Of a DNA stretch of 64,000 nt, positions 39,973-47,940 are shown piece by piece. Within the stretch, counting starts at the first letter, position 1; each line of letters starts with the position of its first letter. The stretch spans positions 62,001 to 126,000 of the forward strand of contig CACESS010000001.1 in assembly GCA_902562275.1 (NCBI GenBank). The letters run 5' to 3'. The stretch comes from an uncultured Alphaproteobacteria bacterium. GTDB lineage: Bacteria > Pseudomonadota > Alphaproteobacteria > HIMB59 > GCA-002718135. A program made the translations under genes and the position numbers. Under the pieces are notes generated by a model, which worked only from the letters and a program-made list of their open reading frames with translations, made no database searches and had not been told where the DNA came from.

Positions 39973-40628
39973 TGAGCACTCAAACTGAAATTAATGAAGC
40001 ACTTGTGCGATACTTACAAAGCGTAGGTTACAGAGAAGATAAAATAATTACTAAATTAGAAAATGAAACTTTAAAACTTGGTAGTGTTTCCCAAATGCAG
40101 ATTGCAAAAGAACAAGGTCAGTTTTTAGAAATGATAACTAAAATTTCCAATTCTAAAAAATGTTTAGAAATTGGAAGATTTACAGGAATGAGCACTTTGT
40201 TTTTGGCTAGAGGTCTACCTGAATCAGGAAAAATTGTAACTGTTGATAACTCAGATGAATTTTTACCCTTAGCAAAAAAATATTGGGAATTAGATAATAT
40301 AAGTTCAAAAATTGAATCGATTATTGGAGATGGTGTTGAGGTAATGCAAAGCATGATAGACCGTCAACAGAGTTATGATTTAATTTTTATAGATGCTGAT
40401 AAAAATAATTACCCAAATTATTACGAACTGTCGCTAAACCTATTAGTTTCTAATGGAATAATAATTATTGATAATATGCTTTGGCACGGTGATGTAGCAG
40501 ATGAAACTAAACAAGACTCTCAAACAAAAACTATCCGTGATTTAAATTCAAAAATACAAAATGACACAAGAGTGGAATTCTCTCTTCTGCCATTATCTGA
40601 TGGATTATCGTTTATAAGAAAAAAATAA
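39972..40628 (+). CDS. Class I SAM-dependent O-methyltransferase (Methyltransf_3 family)
   Basis: A 218-residue cytoplasmic methyltransferase. CLEIGRFTGMSTLFLARGLP is the SAM-binding loop, KIVTVDNSDE the acidic residue at the end of strand 2, and YDLIFIDADKNNYPNYYE and IIDNMLWHG the metal-binding motif of caffeoyl-CoA/catechol O-methyltransferase relatives. The substrate is unknown; bacterial members methylate catechols, flavonoids or tRNA-like targets. It overlaps deoA by one base, which suggests co-transcription with the nucleoside genes but not a shared pathway. Confidence 0.85.
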   Translation: MSTQTEINEALVRYLQSVGYREDKIITKLENETLKLGSVSQMQIAKEQGQFLEMITKISNSKKCLEIGRFTGMSTLFLARGLPESGKIVTVDNSDEFLPLAKKYWELDNISSKIESIIGDGVEVMQSMIDRQQSYDLIFIDADKNNYPNYYELSLNLLVSNGIIIIDNMLWHGDVADETKQDSQTKTIRDLNSKIQNDTRVEFSLLPLSDGLSFIRKK

Positions 40629-40634
40629 TAAAGA

Positions 40635-40662
40635 CTTGAATTAAACACAATCATCCCCACAT
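40635..40662 (+). promoter_or_regulatory. RpoH (sigma-32)-type promoter of hsp20
   Basis: A perfect -35 core CTTGAA (40635-40640), 14-base spacer, and CCCCACAT (40655-40662), one base off the CCCCATnT-type -10. It starts 7 bases after the methyltransferase stop and ends 63 bases before the hsp20 ATG. Both boxes and the spacer length match the dnaK promoter in this window. Confidence 0.8.
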
Positions 40663-40701
40663 CATTAAAGTCTGTATGCCATTGTGGGTGCGGACAAAAT
40701 A

Positions 40702-40722
40702 AACTTGCTTAATAAAGGAGTT
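40702..40722 (+). promoter_or_regulatory. ROSE-like RNA thermometer hairpin over the hsp20 ribosome binding site
   Basis: AACTTGCTT (40702-40710) can pair with AAGGAGTT (40715-40722) across an AATA loop, giving eight pairs including one G-U, with G40707 left bulged. The TTGCT opposite AGGA, with a bulged G, is the signature of ROSE-type thermometers common before alphaproteobacterial small heat-shock genes. The ATG follows at 40726, so the hairpin masks the ribosome site. A second hairpin upstream (GTCTG 40670-40674 with CGGAC 40691-40695) is possible. Folding was judged by eye only. Confidence 0.65.
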
Positions 40723-40725
40723 ATT

Positions 40726-41163
40726 ATGACTAGAAACCTATCCGTTTGGAATTCTCTAAGACCATTTTCTGTTGGATTTGACTCAATTTTTGATGAATTT
40801 GATAGAATGTTGGAGTCTACGGAACGATACAATACAAATTATCCACCTTACAATATTCATCGAGTTGATGAGCATAACTATAAAATTGAAGTTGCTCTCG
40901 CTGGATATAGTAAAGAAGATATTGAGATTGAATTAAAAGAAAACAACCTAACTGTTAGAAATAAACCTAAAGAAAAAGTGGTTAATGAAAATGGTAATGG
41001 TGTAATCCATAAAGGAATCTCAACAAGACAGTTTGAAAGATCGTTCACAATTTCAGAAGATATCAAAGTCAAAGATGCTGAATTGAAAAATGGACTTTTA
41101 GTGATTGATTTGGAGAGAATTATTCCAGAAGAAAAAAAAGCTAGACTAATTTCAATAAAGTAG
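40726..41163 (+). CDS. Small heat shock protein, Hsp20/IbpA family
   Basis: ATP-independent holdase that keeps unfolded proteins soluble. From ATG 40726 it is 145 residues: N-terminal arm with SLRPFSVGFDSIFDEFDRML, the alpha-crystallin domain (YNIHRVDEHNYKIEVALAGYSKEDIEIEL to NGLLVIDLERIIPEEKKAR) and a short tail. The frame is open to 40684 with a GTG, but AAAGGAG (40714-40720) places the start at 40726. It carries an RpoH-type promoter and a ROSE-like leader and ends in a strong terminator, so it is a monocistronic heat-shock gene. Confidence 0.92.
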   Translation: MTRNLSVWNSLRPFSVGFDSIFDEFDRMLESTERYNTNYPPYNIHRVDEHNYKIEVALAGYSKEDIEIELKENNLTVRNKPKEKVVNENGNGVIHKGISTRQFERSFTISEDIKVKDAELKNGLLVIDLERIIPEEKKARLISIK

Positions 41164-41172
41164 TTTTGGATA

Positions 41173-41199
41173 GGGGCCCAAAGTGGCCCCAACATTTTT
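41173..41199 (+). terminator. Rho-independent terminator of hsp20
   Basis: GGGGCC (41173-41178) pairs with GGCCCC (41185-41190) across CAAAGT, followed by AACATTTTT. The GC-only stem stands out in this AT-rich sequence and lies 9 bases after the hsp20 stop. Confidence 0.85.
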
Positions 41200-41208
41200 A
41201 ACTTTAAA

Positions 41209-41225
41209 TTTAGAATAAATCTAAT
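41209..41225. promoter_or_regulatory. Candidate Irr-type iron control element upstream of the ferric-binding protein gene
   Basis: TTTAGAA-TAA-ATCTAAT (41209-41225) agrees with the alphaproteobacterial Irr/ICE consensus TTTAGAA-N3-TTCTAAA at 12 of 14 positions, counted by eye. It lies 134 bases before the ATG of an iron transporter gene, a sensible target. In AT-rich DNA such matches can be chance, and no irr gene is in the window. Confidence 0.35.
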
Positions 41226-41320
41226 TTTATGAATTTTAACAACACTGATATTAAAAAAAAATTCATATAGATCTACATTCGTATTCTGATAATTTTTAAT
41301 AAGATTCTTAATCATAGAAC

Positions 41321-41343
41321 GTGGAGATATTTATTATCTCCAC
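41321..41343. repeat. 9-bp perfect inverted repeat before the ferric-binding protein gene
   Basis: GTGGAGATA (41321-41329) and TATCTCCAC (41335-41343) are exact reverse complements around TTTAT. The repeat ends 7 bases before the ribosome site (AGAAGG, 41350-41355) and 16 before the ATG at 41360. An A-run, not a T-run, follows on the plus strand, so it is not a terminator for this direction. It could be an operator or a leader hairpin. Confidence 0.6.
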
Positions 41344-41359
41344 AAAAAAAGAAGGTTAT

Positions 41360-42373
41360 ATGAAAATTATTTTTAGATTACTATTCATACTAATTGTATC
41401 TACCATTTCACTAAACTTGTTTGCCAAAGAGGTTAATGTTTATTCTTATAGGCAGCCAATTTTAATAGATCCTTTCTTTGAGGAATTTACAAAATTGACT
41501 GGCATAAAGGTAAATGTTTTACATGCAAAAAAAGGATTGCTAGAAAGAGTTTTAGCTGAAGGTGAAGATACACCTGCTGACTTGGTATTAACAGTTGATA
41601 TAGCAAGGTTAAATCAATTTGTTGAAAAGGATATTTTGCAATCAATTAACTCAGATATTTTGAATATGAATATTCCAAATCATTTAAGAGACAGTAATAA
41701 TAAATGGTTTGCACTTTCAAAGAGAGCTAGAATTGTTGCAATATCAAAAGAAAGAGTATCTACAGACTCAATTAAAAGAATAGAAGATTTATCTAATCCA
41801 AAATGGAAAGGTAAAATTTGTACAAGACCTGGCAGCCATGACTACAATAGATCACTTTTAGCTTCAATAATTACTGCAAATGGAGAAGTTATTGCTGAAG
41901 AATGGGCTGCAGGGGTTGTTGCAAATTTAGCACGTAAACCTGAGGGTAATGATAGAGCTCAAGCAAAAGCAATTTATGAAGGTGTCTGTGATATTGCTGT
42001 AATGAATACATATTATTTTGGAAAAATGAAATTTAATGAAAAGAATCCAGAACAAAAAGAATGGGCTAACTCAATAGATTTAGTTTTTACTAACCAAGAA
42101 GACAGAGGTAATCACATAAATGTTGCTGGTGGAGGTGTAATTAAGTACTCTAAAAATAAAGACAACGCGATTGCACTACTTGAATTTTTGACTCAACCAA
42201 AAGCCCAAGTCCTCTACAGTTCTATAAACTATGAATATCCGGTTAATCCAGATATGCAATTAACTGATGAGTTAAAATCATGGGGTGAATTTAAAGAAGA
42301 TAAACTGCCTGTTGAAAAACTAGCAGAACTTGCTCCCATAGCTCAGAAAATCATTGATAGAGTAGGCTGGTAA
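41360..42373 (+). CDS. Ferric iron ABC transporter substrate-binding protein (FutA/FbpA-like)
   Basis: A 337-residue periplasmic protein: signal peptide ending near NLFA (about residue 22), then EVNVYSYRQPILIDPFFEEFTKLTGIKVNVLHAKKGLLERV, typical of FutA/FbpA. Tyr residues in VYSYRQ and in NTYYFGKMK are likely iron ligands. The frame is open to 41321 but the ATG at 41360 has a ribosome site (AGAAGG) and a proper signal peptide. A permease follows; the ATPase is encoded convergently beyond it. Confidence 0.9.
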   Translation: MKIIFRLLFILIVSTISLNLFAKEVNVYSYRQPILIDPFFEEFTKLTGIKVNVLHAKKGLLERVLAEGEDTPADLVLTVDIARLNQFVEKDILQSINSDILNMNIPNHLRDSNNKWFALSKRARIVAISKERVSTDSIKRIEDLSNPKWKGKICTRPGSHDYNRSLLASIITANGEVIAEEWAAGVVANLARKPEGNDRAQAKAIYEGVCDIAVMNTYYFGKMKFNEKNPEQKEWANSIDLVFTNQEDRGNHINVAGGGVIKYSKNKDNAIALLEFLTQPKAQVLYSSINYEYPVNPDMQLTDELKSWGEFKEDKLPVEKLAELAPIAQKIIDRVGW

Positions 42374-42390
42374 ATTATAGGTTAACTGTT

Positions 42391-43986
42391 TTGATAAATT
42401 TTAATTTATGGTCTAATTCTGTGGCGATAATTTCTTTAGTAATTATCGCTCCTATTTTTTCAATATTTTATTACGCGATCTTAGGTGATACATCACTATG
42501 GCCACATCTATTTTCTACTGTTTTGCCCAGATATCTGACCAATACAATAATTCTAATGTTTGGTGTTGGAGGATTAAGTTTAGTCTTTGGTTTAACCACT
42601 GCTTGGATAGTGACAAGATATAATTTTTTTGGGAAAAAATTTTTTGAATGGATGTTATTATTACCAGCTGCTGTCCCAGCTTATATTATTGCCTATACTT
42701 ATACCGACTTTTTTGAATATGCTGGTCCTCTTCAATCATTGCTAAGAGACATATTTGGTTGGACGAGCTCAAAAGATTACTGGTTTCCAAATGTGCGATC
42801 AATGGGAGGTGCAATTTTGGTAATGTCTTCTGTATTGTATCCATACGTATATTTAATGACTAGAGCATCATTTATAACGACACCTATATCTTTTTTTCAA
42901 ACTAGTTCTATTTACGGAAGGAATTCCTTCTTCAATGTTGCTATTCCATTTGGTCGTCCAGGTATAATTGCTGGCTTGGCCTTAGTACTAATGGAAACAA
43001 TTTCTGATTTTGGGACAGTTGATTATTTTGCAATTGAAACATTAACCTTAGGCGTATTTAATGTTTGGTTAGGAATGAATAGTCTATCTGGCGCATCACA
43101 GATTTCTAGTATTTTATTTATGATTGTTATAGTACTTTTAACTTTAGAGTATTTGGGTAGGCGTAGCAGAAAATTTCATGAAAAATATAGTGGTGCATCT
43201 TATACACCAACCCAAACAGTTTCTGGTGTTAAAAATTCTTTATTGTTTTTAATTTGTCTAATACCTTTAAGTCTTGGTTTTATAATACCTGTTTCAATTT
43301 TATTGAATTTTGTAATTAAAGGTTATTCTATAATAAATTTTTTAGAAATTTTTCAAATAACACTATCAAGTATATCTTTAGCATTTATTTCTTCATCATT
43401 CATTATGTTGCTATCCTTATTAATGATTATAGTTGGAGCATATAAATCAAATAATTTCCAAAAAATTTTAATATTTTTTGCTTCTTCTGGTTATGCTTTT
43501 CCAGGAACAATTCTTGCTGTTGGAATAGTTGTATTTGTTGGGTGGCTTAATGATTTAATTTATTTTCGTATGAGTTATGCTGTTGGCGGATTTATAATTT
43601 TATTATTTGCGTATAGTATAAGATTTTTAGCTGTTGGTAATGGAGCAATTACATCAGGTATTTCAAGAATTCATCCAAACTTATTAGATGCATCAAGAAC
43701 AATGGGTGTTAGCTTTTTCAAAAGTATAAGAAAAATTATATTACCCTTGCTGTATACAAATTTACTAGTTGGAGGAATATTAGTTTTTGTAGACATCTTA
43801 AAAGAACTTCCAATAACACTTTTATTAAGACCATTTAATTTTGAGACACTAGCAACCTATGTTTATCAATATGCCTCTGATGAAATGTTGGAGGAGTCAG
43901 CATTTGCAGCCCTAATTATCGTTATTGCTGGATTAGGACCGGTAATTTTTCTTAACAGAACAATTACTAAATCAATAAAAAACTAA
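42391..43986 (+). CDS. Ferric iron ABC transporter permease (FutB/FbpB-like)
   Basis: A 531-residue inner-membrane protein with two fused permease halves (about 12 hydrophobic segments). Each half has an EAA-like loop: SIYGRNSFFNVAIPFGRPGIIAG and ASRTMGVSFFKSIRKIILPLL. LLLPAAVPAYIIAYTYTDFFEYAGPLQ is highly typical of FbpB. The start is TTG at 42391, 17 bases after the binding-protein stop. The gene ends 3 bases from the convergent ATPase. Confidence 0.92.
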   Translation: MINFNLWSNSVAIISLVIIAPIFSIFYYAILGDTSLWPHLFSTVLPRYLTNTIILMFGVGGLSLVFGLTTAWIVTRYNFFGKKFFEWMLLLPAAVPAYIIAYTYTDFFEYAGPLQSLLRDIFGWTSSKDYWFPNVRSMGGAILVMSSVLYPYVYLMTRASFITTPISFFQTSSIYGRNSFFNVAIPFGRPGIIAGLALVLMETISDFGTVDYFAIETLTLGVFNVWLGMNSLSGASQISSILFMIVIVLLTLEYLGRRSRKFHEKYSGASYTPTQTVSGVKNSLLFLICLIPLSLGFIIPVSILLNFVIKGYSIINFLEIFQITLSSISLAFISSSFIMLLSLLMIIVGAYKSNNFQKILIFFASSGYAFPGTILAVGIVVFVGWLNDLIYFRMSYAVGGFIILLFAYSIRFLAVGNGAITSGISRIHPNLLDASRTMGVSFFKSIRKIILPLLYTNLLVGGILVFVDILKELPITLLLRPFNFETLATYVYQYASDEMLEESAFAALIIVIAGLGPVIFLNRTITKSIKN

Positions 43987-43989
43987 AAC

Positions 43990-45036
43990 TTAATTCTTAA
44001 ATATATAAGCCTGATCATTATCAATTTCTATCTCGACTGCAGACGATTGTTTTGGATTAAAGTCAGCAGGCATGTGGCTATGAACATGAACAACTTCATT
44101 ATTATTATCTAACACAGATAAATGGATAAAACTAAATGACCCCATTAATTTTGATGCCATAACGGTTCCCTTAATTCCATTAACTGGTGTTGGTTGTTTG
44201 TTGAGTTTTATACCTTGAGGTCTTATGTGTACCACAACTTTTTCACCTTCTAAATTTCCAGGTGTTTTAATTTTCCCAACCGGTGTGTAAATGTGAGATT
44301 CTTTAACGACACCTTCAAATTTATTTGTTTCACCAAAAAAACCTGTAACATATGAATTTTTTGGATTGTTATAGAGATCATTTGGAGTTCCTGACTGTAC
44401 AATCGAACCTGATTTATCAAAAATATTTATATGATTTGAGATAAACATTGCTTCGAAAGGATCATGAGTGACTATAATTACAGACACATTTGATTTTTGT
44501 AAAAGATGCAGCGTATCATCTCTCACCTCTTCTCGAAGGCTTAAATCCAAACTTGAAAAAGGCTCATCTAATAATAGTAAATCAGGTTGTGAAATTATAG
44601 ATCGTGCAAGAGCAACTCTCTGTTGTTCCCCACCACTTAATTCGTGTGGGTATTTATCTAGTGAATTTGGTAATTTTATTAATTCAATAATTTCATCAAC
44701 ATTATTAGTTGAATTTTTAGCATTAGTTGGAAATCTCAAATTTTCTTTTACTGTCAAATGCGGGAATAAAGCGTAATCTTGAAATAAAAAACCAATTTTT
44801 CTTTTTTCTGTAGGTAAGTGTTTTGCTGTACTACTTACTTCTTCACCATTAATAATAATTTTACCTGACTGTACTTTTTCAAGACCTGCTATAAGCTTTA
44901 ATAAAGTAGTTTTTCCACTACCTGACGGTCCCAAAATACAGGAGATACTATCTTTATTGAGATTAAAATTAATATTATTTAAAATTTTTTTATTATTAAT
45001 AGAGTGAGTAAGATCTTTAACTTCAACAGCAATCAT
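43990..45036 (-). CDS. Ferric iron ABC transporter ATP-binding protein (FutC/FbpC-like)
   Basis: A 348-residue ATPase: Walker A GPSGSGKTTLLK, Q-loop FQDYALFPH, signature LSGGEQQRVALARS, Walker B LLLDEPFSSLD and H-loop VTHD. A C-terminal TOBE-like domain (about 240-348, with VVHIRPQGIKL) fits the iron/polyamine group. No other iron transporter lies nearby, so it most likely energises the binding protein and permease just described, even though it is on the opposite strand and converges on the permease gene. Confidence 0.85.
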   Translation of the reverse strand: MIAVEVKDLTHSINNKKILNNINFNLNKDSISCILGPSGSGKTTLLKLIAGLEKVQSGKIIINGEEVSSTAKHLPTEKRKIGFLFQDYALFPHLTVKENLRFPTNAKNSTNNVDEIIELIKLPNSLDKYPHELSGGEQQRVALARSIISQPDLLLLDEPFSSLDLSLREEVRDDTLHLLQKSNVSVIIVTHDPFEAMFISNHINIFDKSGSIVQSGTPNDLYNNPKNSYVTGFFGETNKFEGVVKESHIYTPVGKIKTPGNLEGEKVVVHIRPQGIKLNKQPTPVNGIKGTVMASKLMGSFSFIHLSVLDNNNEVVHVHSHMPADFNPKQSSAVEIEIDNDQAYIFKN

Positions 45037-45057
45037 AAAATACCTATTACACTAAAA

Positions 45058-45969
45058 TTAAACTTGAGGAAATTTATCTAAAATTTCATTTTCCCATTCA
45101 AGAAACTTTTTAGATCTATTATCAGGACTTGGATGTGATCCCATAAATTCAGGCACTCTCCCTTCTTGACCTGCCATCATTCTTTGCCATAGTTTAGCAG
45201 GCTCCTTAATATTAAATCCTGCAAGATTCATAAATCCCATGCCTAAATAATCAGCTTCACTTTCCATTTTTCTACTAAATGGAAGAAAAATACCATACTT
45301 GACAACTGAGTTGTAAACATTGCCTCCTACATTACCTACTCTAAAAGATTTATTAAGAAGTTCTGCGTATCTACTTCGCGATATTCCAATCGTTGCCATC
45401 TGCATCATAGATGCTTGAGTTAATTTCTCTACGGTGTGTCTAGCAAATGCATGTGCAATTTCATGTCCCATGACTGCTGCAATCCCGTCATCATTTTTAC
45501 AAACAGGAAGTATACCAGTATAGAAAGCAATTTTACCACCAGGCATACACCATGCATTTTTTGTATCAGATTCAATTAGAGCAAATTGCCAGTTAAAATT
45601 TTCTACAGGATTTTTTTCACGCTTATTATTATAAAATGTATCTAAAGAGGTATAAATTTCTTTTCCAATTTCTTCAATTTTTTTAGATTCATCTGTATTA
45701 TCTAAAAGAATTTTATCTTCTTTAGCTTTTGATAAAAATCTTGAATATGTTTTATCAACTTCTTGATTAAGAGCTCTTTCATTAGGATAAATCTTTGGAA
45801 GACCTGCTACACCACCACCCATTAAAATTATAGGTAGATTGCTATCATATAAGTTTAACTGACTTCGATTTGTTAATGGTACTTGTGTACAAGAAGGTAA
45901 AATGATCGAACCACATAAAGAGCAACTTGCGCCAAAAACAAAGCTTCTTCTGTTTATTCTTGCTTCCAT
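45058..45969 (-). CDS. M48 family metalloprotease, predicted Tat-exported lipoprotein
   Basis: A 303-residue zinc protease. The N-terminus has a Tat-like motif (NRRSFVFGA) and lipobox LPSC (Cys27), suggesting export folded and lipid anchoring. HEIAH (His169, Glu170, His173) and ESEADYLGMGFM provide the zinc site of BepA/LoiP-type peptidases; SHPSPDNRSKKF is the family C-terminal motif. Relatives act in outer-membrane quality control. It is divergent from the adenosine deaminase gene, with 29 bases between starts. Confidence 0.88.
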   Translation of the reverse strand: MEARINRRSFVFGASCSLCGSIILPSCTQVPLTNRSQLNLYDSNLPIILMGGGVAGLPKIYPNERALNQEVDKTYSRFLSKAKEDKILLDNTDESKKIEEIGKEIYTSLDTFYNNKREKNPVENFNWQFALIESDTKNAWCMPGGKIAFYTGILPVCKNDDGIAAVMGHEIAHAFARHTVEKLTQASMMQMATIGISRSRYAELLNKSFRVGNVGGNVYNSVVKYGIFLPFSRKMESEADYLGMGFMNLAGFNIKEPAKLWQRMMAGQEGRVPEFMGSHPSPDNRSKKFLEWENEILDKFPQV

Positions 45970-45998
45970 ATTTTTATTATATAGGTAATTTTATTTAT

Positions 45999-46979
45999 AT
46001 GAATATTTTTAATTCAGTTAAAAAAGCAGAAATTCATGTTCATTTAGAGGCAACCATTACACCAGATTTATGTAAGAAATTTGCCAAACGAAATAATCAT
46101 GAAATACCTGAAGAAATGTTTGGCTCAAAATATGCATACCAATGGGATGATTTTTATGATTTTATAAAAAAATATGACATCGTTACTTCTGTCATACATA
46201 CGCCAGATGATTATTTTGAATTAACGTATGAATATTTAAAAGATTGTGCCGCTAATAATGTTCTTTATGTTGAAGCGATGATTTCCTCAACTCATGCTAA
46301 AGAAAAAGGCATGACTTACCATTCATTTATTGAAGGAGTCTATGAAGCTTCTAAAAAAGCTGAAGAGGATTTTGGAATTGTTTCACGTTATATAATGAAT
46401 GGGATCAGACATTTAGGACCAGAGTCAGTACAAGGAACTGCAGAGGAAGTTTTAAATAATCCCCATCCTTGTTTAGTTGGTTTTGGTCTGGCTGGGGATG
46501 AATTGCATTTTCCTCCAAACTTATTTGTTGAAACATTTGATATGTTAAAAAAAGAAAATTTTCCAATTACTGTTCATGCAGGTGAATGGGATGGTCCTGT
46601 AAATATAAGAAATGCTATTAACCTTCTGCATCCAACAAGATTAGGCCATGGTGTTAGATCAATAGAGGATCCTGATTTAGTTAAAGAAATAATTGATAAA
46701 GATATTATTCTAGAAACTTGTCCAACAAGTAATATTGCAACTAAAATTTACAAAGATTATGTAGATCATCCTGTGAAAACATTATTTGATCAAGGGGTAA
46801 AAGTAACAGTCAATTCAGATGACCCTCCTTTTTTTAATGCAACGTTAAACGGTGAATACAAAGTCATGGAAGATTTAGGCTTAAATGAAAAGGAACTAAC
46901 CTCCCTTACTCATAACGCAATTAAATATTCTTTTTGCGATGATGAAAATAAAAATAAATTATTAGCTAAATTAAACTAG
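45999..46979 (+). CDS. add: Adenosine deaminase family protein
   Basis: Deaminates adenosine (or adenine) using one zinc. From ATG 45999 it is 326 residues: KAEIHVHLEAT with the metal-binding His13 and His15, ITVHAGEWDGP with the zinc His and catalytic Glu region, HPTRLGHGVRS, ETCPTSN and VTVNSDDPPFF with the Asp pair. An upstream in-frame ATG (45927) lies inside the M48 gene and adds unlikely sequence. Adenosine versus adenine specificity cannot be decided from sequence alone; the adjacent adenosine kinase gene favours adenosine. It converges on that kinase, overlapping by 14 bases. Confidence 0.85.
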   Translation: MNIFNSVKKAEIHVHLEATITPDLCKKFAKRNNHEIPEEMFGSKYAYQWDDFYDFIKKYDIVTSVIHTPDDYFELTYEYLKDCAANNVLYVEAMISSTHAKEKGMTYHSFIEGVYEASKKAEEDFGIVSRYIMNGIRHLGPESVQGTAEEVLNNPHPCLVGFGLAGDELHFPPNLFVETFDMLKKENFPITVHAGEWDGPVNIRNAINLLHPTRLGHGVRSIEDPDLVKEIIDKDIILETCPTSNIATKIYKDYVDHPVKTLFDQGVKVTVNSDDPPFFNATLNGEYKVMEDLGLNEKELTSLTHNAIKYSFCDDENKNKLLAKLN

Positions 46980-47940
46980 ACAATTTTACTACAGGTCTTG
47001 CACCGTAGTGCGAAATAATTTCTGCCGCAGCAATCGAGGCATAGCTTCCGCATTCTTCCATGCTTTTATCTTTTGAATAACCGAATAAAAAGCCAGCTGC
47101 AAACAAATCTCCAGCACCAGTTGTATCAATAACCTTTTCTACTTTTTTTGCAGAGACCTCAGTTACCTCACTTCCCGATACAATCACTGATCCACTACTT
47201 CCTTTAGTAATAGTTGCAACAATATTTAACGATTTTGCATATTCTAAACCTTCATCAAAACTATCCGTTTCTGCCATAGCTTTGATTTCATCTTCATTGG
47301 CAAATAAAATATCAACATTCTCTGTTATTAATTCTTTAAAAGAGTCACGGTGTCTATCAACACAAAAAAGATCTGAAAGAGTGAAGGCAATTTTTTGATT
47401 ATCAGCTTTGCAAATATCAACCATTTTTTTCATAGCTTTTTTTGCATTTTCATTATCCCACAAATATCCTTCTAAATAAGCAATCTTATGATTTTTAATA
47501 TCATCCTCTTTGATATCTTCAGGGCCAATCAGTGTTCCCGCGCCCAAAAAGGTACACATTGTTCTTGTTCCATCTTCTTCTACAAATATTGTGCAACAAC
47601 CTGTTGAAATATCAGGTGATGTAAAACCTAAAGGAAATTTTAATCCTTCCCGAACCATATCCTTTTGAAGATAAATACCAATTTCATCATTTTTTATTTT
47701 TCCAATAAAGCTTCCATTGCCACCAAATGATGTAATGCCAAACATAGAATTACCAAGTGATCCGCCACCTGCCATTTCTCTGATTGAATAACTTTCATGT
47801 AAATTATTTTTTAAACCTTCATCAATAAGATTCATTGAATCTCTATTGATTTCATGTTTTTCAATTTCGCTTTGATTGGATGGAATAATCGCATCAACCA
47901 TTGCGTTTCCAATTCCTACTACGTCTAATTTTTCACTCAT
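46966..47940 (-). CDS. Adenosine kinase-like PfkB family carbohydrate kinase
   Basis: A 324-residue ribokinase-fold protein. DVVGIGNAMVDAI and GGGSLGNSMFGI are typical of alphaproteobacterial adenosine kinases, and DTTGAGDLFAAGFLFG carries the catalytic Asp and anion hole. Predicted to phosphorylate adenosine to AMP, though ribokinase-like sugars remain possible. It overlaps the DMT exporter gene by 4 bases and converges on add, so salvage by kinase and deaminase sit side by side. Confidence 0.85.
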   Translation of the reverse strand: MSEKLDVVGIGNAMVDAIIPSNQSEIEKHEINRDSMNLIDEGLKNNLHESYSIREMAGGGSLGNSMFGITSFGGNGSFIGKIKNDEIGIYLQKDMVREGLKFPLGFTSPDISTGCCTIFVEEDGTRTMCTFLGAGTLIGPEDIKEDDIKNHKIAYLEGYLWDNENAKKAMKKMVDICKADNQKIAFTLSDLFCVDRHRDSFKELITENVDILFANEDEIKAMAETDSFDEGLEYAKSLNIVATITKGSSGSVIVSGSEVTEVSAKKVEKVIDTTGAGDLFAAGFLFGYSKDKSMEECGSYASIAAAEIISHYGARPVVKLSSLI

